Assembly: GCA_017429265.1 (NCBI GenBank)
Contig: JAFRPG010000079.1
Location: forward strand, 1 to 37,094
Source of the DNA: Clostridia bacterium
GTDB lineage: Bacteria > Bacillota > Clostridia > Christensenellales > Aristaeellaceae
Direction of reading: 5' to 3'
DNA: 37,094 bases
Part shown: piece by piece, positions 34,465 through 37,094 of the stretch
Layout: each line of letters opens with the position of its first letter
Numbering within the stretch: the first letter of the stretch is position 1
Made by a program: the position numbers and the translations under genes
The notes under the pieces: generated by a model
The model's database searches: none
The model's input: the letters and a program-made list of their open reading frames with translations, nothing else
What the model was told of the DNA's origin: nothing

Positions 34465-34575
34465 TTATTCCTCACTGTAGACGGACATACCGATATTCTT
34501 GATACGAGCGTCAGTGAGCAGGTTGAGCTCGTATCCGGAGGTCTTTCTTGCATCAATCCGGCGAGCATTCATCAT
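34465..34575 (-). CDS. Possible short ORF or gene remnant
   Basis: A 36-codon minus-strand frame from ATG 34575, with normal-looking composition (IDARKTSGYELNLL, then RIKNIGMSVYSEE) and a stop TAA. A stop codon lies seven codons before it, so nothing longer remains. No good ribosome binding site is seen. It may be the 3' end of a gene whose front was lost; I do not recognise the family. Confidence 0.25.
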   Translation of the reverse strand: MMNARRIDARKTSGYELNLLTDARIKNIGMSVYSEE

Positions 34576-34633
34576 ATACAAAGCAGCGCAAGGCTAAAAC
34601 GAGCAGGAAATTCCCGTTTGCAGAGGTGAAACG

Positions 34634-35041
34634 ATGACTTGGAAATGCCCGGTATGCGGCAGAGAATTCATCAAAAAGGATCAGGATCATTACTGTGTAA
34701 AGCCGCAGACGATCGATGAATATATTGCCGCTCAAGAAGAATCCATCCGGGCGAGGCTTCAGCAGCTGCGGTCTGTCATCCATGAAGCCATACCGGATGC
34801 GGAAGAAAAGATATCATGGTCGATTCCGACTTTTTGGAAAGGAAAGAATCTTATTCACTTTGCTTCCTTCAGGAAGCATATCGGTCTTTATCCCGGAGAT
34901 GAGGCAGCGGTTGCTTTCGCGGAGAGACTTGCCGGTTTTGAGGTCAGCAAAGGAACGATCCGGCTTCCGCATGATCGGGATTTACCGGTGAAGCTGATTG
35001 CAGACATCGCGAAGTGGTGCTATGCCTCATACGCAAGATAG
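34634..35041 (+). CDS. DUF1801 domain protein with N-terminal zinc-ribbon-like motif
   Basis: A 135-residue protein. Residues 1-21 carry a possible metal site (C5, C8, H19, C21 in CPVCGREF and DHYC). Residues 25-135 match the DUF1801/YdhG-like fold: IDEYIAAQEESIRARLQQLR, PDAEEKISWSIPTFWKGKNL, FRKHIGLYPGDEA and the end KLIADIAKWCYASYA. Function is unknown; some relatives are linked to iron-binding proteins. ATG 34634 follows GAGGTG. Codon use is less GC-rich than the flanking oxidoreductases, which suggests acquisition. A recombinase-like 3' fragment follows its stop directly. Confidence 0.88.
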   Translation: MTWKCPVCGREFIKKDQDHYCVKPQTIDEYIAAQEESIRARLQQLRSVIHEAIPDAEEKISWSIPTFWKGKNLIHFASFRKHIGLYPGDEAAVAFAERLAGFEVSKGTIRLPHDRDLPVKLIADIAKWCYASYAR

Positions 35042-35170
35042 GCGGGTATACCGGAGGCGCGGGGCGGGCAGCTGCGGAAGATCATGGTGTCGCAGATGAC
35101 CGTCCGTTCAAACGGCAGAGTGCTCTTCACCTTCCTGGACGAAATCACAAACACGGTCAGGGCGGAATGA
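35042..35170 (+). pseudogene. 3' remnant of a serine recombinase-like gene
   Basis: The 42 codons after the DUF1801 stop are open in the same frame and end at TGA 35168. The last 30 read GQLRKIMVSQMTVRSNGRVL followed by FTFLDEITNTVRAE. The pattern of a short strand, a basic turn (SNGR) and LFTF resembles the C-terminal end of large serine recombinases of Clostridia. A terminator hairpin closes around the stop, as at a true gene end. The 5' part is missing, perhaps replaced when the DUF1801 gene arrived. Identification rests on a short segment. Confidence 0.4.
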
Positions 35171-35187
35171 ACCCTGACCGTGTTTTT
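35151..35187. terminator. Terminator between DUF1801/recombinase remnant and the DUF134 gene
   Basis: Perfect 12-pair stem ACACGGTCAGGG (35151-35162) with CCCTGACCGTGT (35172-35183), five T on the plus side and a T-rich stretch on the minus side. It can serve both convergent units. Confidence 0.9.
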
Positions 35188-35218
35188 CAGACGGAGTGAT
35201 CTGTCTTTTTGTTTTCCG

Positions 35219-35944
35219 TCAGTTTCCGTGGCAATGATGATCTGCGCAGTGATCGTGGCCGCAATCGCCGCCATGGTGTTCATGATGGTCGCAGCGGGCG
35301 TCAGGGTCGTAGTTCAGCGTGCCTTCTGAGAGAGCTTTGGCCGCCGCATCCGCCGATCCCCGCACGCCGGCATAGAGACGGATGCCGGCGTCGACCAGCG
35401 CCATCTGCGCACCCATGCCGATCCCGCCGCAAATCAGAGCGTCCACCTTCATGGCCTGAAGGAATCCGGCCAGCGCTCCGTGGCCGCTTCCGTTGGTGTC
35501 CACAATTTGTTCCCGGGTGATCCGGCCGTCCTCCGCATCGTATAGCTTGAACTGCTCCGTATGGCCGAAATGCTGGAAAACCTCTCCGTTCTCATAGGTG
35601 ACTGCGATTCTCATGGCGCTGCTTCCTTTCTCAATCATGTTCTCCGGAAGAGTGACAGGTGTGAATTCACAAGCCCCGCCGACGATCAGCAGGCGTTTTC
35701 CCTGAACAAGCGCTTCCGCGATCTTTCGCCGCGCAATGTCATAGATTGCGGTGACGGTTGTTCTGGAGACGTTCATCTGCTTCGCGCAGGATTCCTGCGT
35801 GAGTCCCTCCATGTCGATGAGTCTGACCGTCTCGAATTCATCCACCGTCATGCGGATCTGCTCGGACGGCACGATATCATCGGGGGAGAAACTGCGGTAC
35901 AGGGGCATCTGGCCGATCCTGCGGCAACGGATGGGTCTTGGCAT
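35219..35944 (-). CDS. DUF134 HTH and NifX/NifB-type cofactor-binding domain fusion with His-rich tail
   Basis: A 241-residue protein. Residues 1-95 are DUF134, a helix-turn-helix domain (MPRPIRCRRIG, then TVDEFETVRLIDMEGLTQE and MNVSRTTVTAIYDIARRKIA). Residues 111-215 are a dinitrogenase iron-molybdenum cofactor biosynthesis domain (MRIAVTYENGEVFQHFGHTE, ICGGIGMGAQMALVDAG). Residues 218-240 are rich in His and Cys (CDHHEHHGGDC, DHCADHHCHG), a likely metal-binding tail. No nitrogenase genes are nearby; such proteins also occur in non-fixing anaerobes. The start is ATG 35944, eight bases after AAAGG. Two GACATATGTC palindromes in its promoter suggest autoregulation, possibly in response to metal. 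Confidence 0.9.
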   Translation of the reverse strand: MPRPIRCRRIGQMPLYRSFSPDDIVPSEQIRMTVDEFETVRLIDMEGLTQESCAKQMNVSRTTVTAIYDIARRKIAEALVQGKRLLIVGGACEFTPVTLPENMIEKGSSAMRIAVTYENGEVFQHFGHTEQFKLYDAEDGRITREQIVDTNGSGHGALAGFLQAMKVDALICGGIGMGAQMALVDAGIRLYAGVRGSADAAAKALSEGTLNYDPDARCDHHEHHGGDCGHDHCADHHCHGN

Positions 35945-35959
35945 GTCCATCACCTTTCT

Positions 35960-35969
35960 GACATATGTC
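35960..35969. promoter_or_regulatory. Palindromic operator, proximal copy
   Basis: Perfect palindrome GACATATGTC between the -10 box and the start of the DUF134 gene. An identical copy lies 34 bp away at 35994-36003. Confidence 0.65.
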
Positions 35970-35976
35970 TGTTATA

Positions 35977-36005
35977 ATCATAACATGATTGTTGACATAT
36001 GTCAA
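35977..36005 (-). promoter_or_regulatory. Promoter of the DUF134-NifX gene with overlapping operator
   Basis: Minus strand: TTGACA (36000-36005), 17 bases, TATGAT (35977-35982). The second GACATATGTC (35994-36003), extended to TTGACATATGTCAA (35992-36005), covers the -35 box, so a bound regulator would block RNA polymerase. Confidence 0.7.
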
Positions 36006-36086
36006 TATGCAGGAAGACACCAACGGGAGTAGGGTACTCGTCAGCGGAAAAATCCCGGAACCCTTTGTTGACAATGCTTTCAGGGC

Positions 36087-36129
36087 AAAAAGAAACAACC
36101 CCGACTTTTGTATCAAAGTCAGGGTTGTT
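36087..36129 (-). terminator. Strong hairpin with minus-strand T-rich tail
   Basis: A 15-pair stem with one mismatch (36094-36108 with 36115-36129), followed on the minus strand by TTTCTTTTTG. It looks like a terminator for leftward transcription, but the next gene to the right runs rightward, so it has no obvious user. Confidence 0.5.
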
Positions 36130-36160
36130 GGGTGGCCCGAAACCCTTAAATTGATACCAT

Positions 36161-36276
36161 GTGACCAAAGGTCACAACGTTGATCGGGAAATGTGACCAA
36201 GCGCCAAGGAAATGTGACCAAACTTCCATGGTCACACCCTCACGCTCCTGGTCACATTCTTCGTTTGCTTGGTCAC
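36161..36276. repeat. Array of seven GTGACC/GGTCAC half-sites
   Basis: GTGACC occurs at 36161, 36193 and 36214; GGTCAC at 36170, 36230, 36250 and 36271. The first pair forms the palindrome GTGACCAAAGGTCAC. Several neighbours are 20-21 bp apart, two helical turns. Most GTGACC copies read GTGACCAA. The array ends 90 bp before the HTH gene at 36366 and lies in sequence with no ORF of its own. Confidence 0.8.
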
Positions 36277-36299
36277 AAAACTCTTTACCGAAACCGGAG

Positions 36300-36329
36300 T
36301 TGACTTGTGTCTTGATTTATGGCTATCTG
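36300..36329 (+). promoter_or_regulatory. Possible promoter of the HTH/zinc-finger gene
   Basis: TTGACT (36300-36305), 18 bases, TATCTG (36324-36329), between the GTGACC array and the gene at 36366. The -10 box is weak. Confidence 0.35.
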
Positions 36330-36365
36330 TACTGGCGTTCAAAATCCCGCCAGGAGGAGACACTC

Positions 36366-36884
36366 ATGATGACCGATCAGCAAAAATCCGAAATCGAGTC
36401 CTTACGGAAGGAAGGACTGTCATACCGGCAAATTGCCGAGAGAGTCGGTGCCACACATGCCTGCATCAAGACGTATTTCCATCGCAAACGAATACGGGAT
36501 ACGACTAAGTTGTGTGAACAATGCCACAAGCCAATCATCACATCTGTGAACCGGTCAAACCGCAGGTTCTGTTCCACAGAATGCAAGTCCAGATGGTGGT
36601 ACGAGTACCGCACCAGACGGGTGGTTCAATCCAAGAAGATCAAAGCACCTGCTTCCCCGGTATATTTCCAGATCATTGACGCGGGCCAGAATTCTCTCGG
36701 TGATGGAATAACCGGCTACATTGCGAGTGTGGCTGTCGCTGGCGTTATGCTGAACAACGGTCTCATCAGCAAACGAGAGTTTCTTGCCCTTGAGAAACAG
36801 TTCCTCGAAAAGTACGGCATTCCGGAGAACAGCATCTACAGGGACTATCGAATTGTCAAAGTTCCGCATTCTTCGGCAAAGTGA
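36366..36884 (+). CDS. Small HTH and zinc-finger protein, probably of a mobile element
   Basis: A 172-residue protein. Residues 5-45 are a helix-turn-helix like that of sigma-70 region 4 or resolvases (KSEIESLRKEGLSYRQIAER, then ATHACIKTYFHR). Four cysteines C50, C53, C69 and C73 form a likely zinc finger (CEQCHKP, RFCSTECKSRWW). Residues about 128-160 (LNNGLISKREFLALEKQFLE) resemble a SHOCT-type or recombinase-associated segment ending with SIYRDY. Proteins of this build often precede serine recombinase genes in Clostridia elements. ATG 36366 follows AGGAGG by eight bases; a longer frame from 36180 runs through the repeat array and is rejected. It is flanked by two motif arrays. Confidence 0.75.
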   Translation: MMTDQQKSEIESLRKEGLSYRQIAERVGATHACIKTYFHRKRIRDTTKLCEQCHKPIITSVNRSNRRFCSTECKSRWWYEYRTRRVVQSKKIKAPASPVYFQIIDAGQNSLGDGITGYIASVAVAGVMLNNGLISKREFLALEKQFLEKYGIPENSIYRDYRIVKVPHSSAK

Positions 36885-36947
36885 ATGCTTGATCATTGAG
36901 AACCGCTCTGACGGCATTTCAGATATTCGTCTGTATTGTGGTACCAA

Positions 36948-37038
36948 TGCAACCCCGGTTCCAGTCCTGTATCCTGCAACCGGTTGCATCACCCGGAGGG
37001 GGTTGCAGGGGGTTGCATCATCCGGGCAGGGGGTTGCA
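36948..37038. repeat. Array of TGCAACC/GGTTGCA half-sites
   Basis: TGCAACC at 36948 and 36975 and GGTTGCA at 36982, 37001, 37011 and 37032, with a perfect 14-bp palindrome TGCAACCGGTTGCA at 36975-36988. It lies just after the HTH/zinc-finger gene, in sequence without a credible ORF. Confidence 0.75.
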
Positions 37039-37051
37039 TTGACCTTTCAAT

Positions 37052-37087
37052 AAGAAAAGGGACTCACCACGGTTGGTGATGAGCCCC
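37052..37087 (-). terminator. Possible terminator at the window end
   Basis: Imperfect stem around CTCACCA/TGGTGATGAG with outer GGG/CCC, followed on the minus strand by a T-rich stretch. It may end a leftward gene lying beyond the window. Confidence 0.4.
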
Positions 37088-37094
37088 TCGATTG

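Noticed and set aside
34378..34629. Plus-strand ORF of 83 codons before the DUF1801 gene
   Set aside because: No ribosome binding site, no recognisable composition, and overlap with a more plausible minus-strand fragment.
35950..36168. Minus-strand ORF of 72 codons upstream of the DUF134 gene
   Set aside because: It runs through the promoter, both operators and the hairpin and has no ribosome binding site.
36784..37053. Plus-strand ORF of 89 codons at the right end
   Set aside because: It overlaps the HTH/zinc-finger gene in another frame, and its last part merely translates the GGTTGCA array.

Overview
The window looks like chromosomal DNA of an anaerobic Gram-positive of the Clostridia type with GC-rich coding sequence. 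The evidence is strong AGGAGG-type ribosome binding sites, a four-cysteine (type Z) S14, zinc-ribbon forms of L36, L24 and adenylate kinase, a KOW-domain gene between map and infA, a 2[4Fe-4S] ferredoxin, LuxS, BspA-type leucine-rich repeat proteins and DUF4214 repeats. An uncultured gut or rumen Clostridia lineage would fit, but the exact order cannot be set from this sequence alone. No rRNA or tRNA gene was seen.

Layout. Positions 1-293 hold two divergent copies of a three-hairpin intergenic repeat facing each other; a third copy lies near 30.1 kb. Positions 334-5778 (minus strand) form one compact operon: luxS, two small coiled-coil or adaptor-like proteins, a very large multidomain glycosyltransferase, a metallo-beta-lactamase-fold hydrolase and a GNAT acetyltransferase. 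A large secreted repeat protein (5899-9216, minus) is divergent from a plus-strand polysaccharide export operon (9463-13405: glycosyltransferase, ABC permease, ABC ATPase, RmlD). Together these make a cell-surface glycan region.

Positions 13481-26051 (minus strand) are the S10-spc ribosomal protein supercluster, rpsJ through secY, adk, map, a KOW gene, infA and rpmJ. It stops at a strong terminator right after rpmJ. The usual continuation (rpsM, rpsK, rpsD, rpoA, rplQ) is absent here and rfbD faces it from the other side. The cluster has a clear promoter and a leader of about 160 nt.

Positions 26.6-30.06 kb carry a ferredoxin, a PAP2 membrane phosphatase and, divergently, a membrane-anchored XRE regulator that appears frameshifted, followed by two small or membrane genes. 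An array of 10-bp CATG units lies between the PAP2 and XRE promoters. Positions 30.5-34.15 kb carry a secreted transglutaminase-like and leucine-rich repeat protein, then two Gfo/Idh/MocA oxidoreductases behind a consensus promoter.

Positions 34.15-37.09 kb are an AT-richer accessory patch: hairpins, a DUF1801 gene, what looks like the 3' end of a serine recombinase gene, a DUF134-NifX fusion with paired palindromic operators, and a small HTH/zinc-finger gene flanked by two different inverted-repeat motif arrays (GTGACC before it, TGCAACC after it). This patch, with the three-hairpin repeat and the CATG decamer array, holds the least explained signals.
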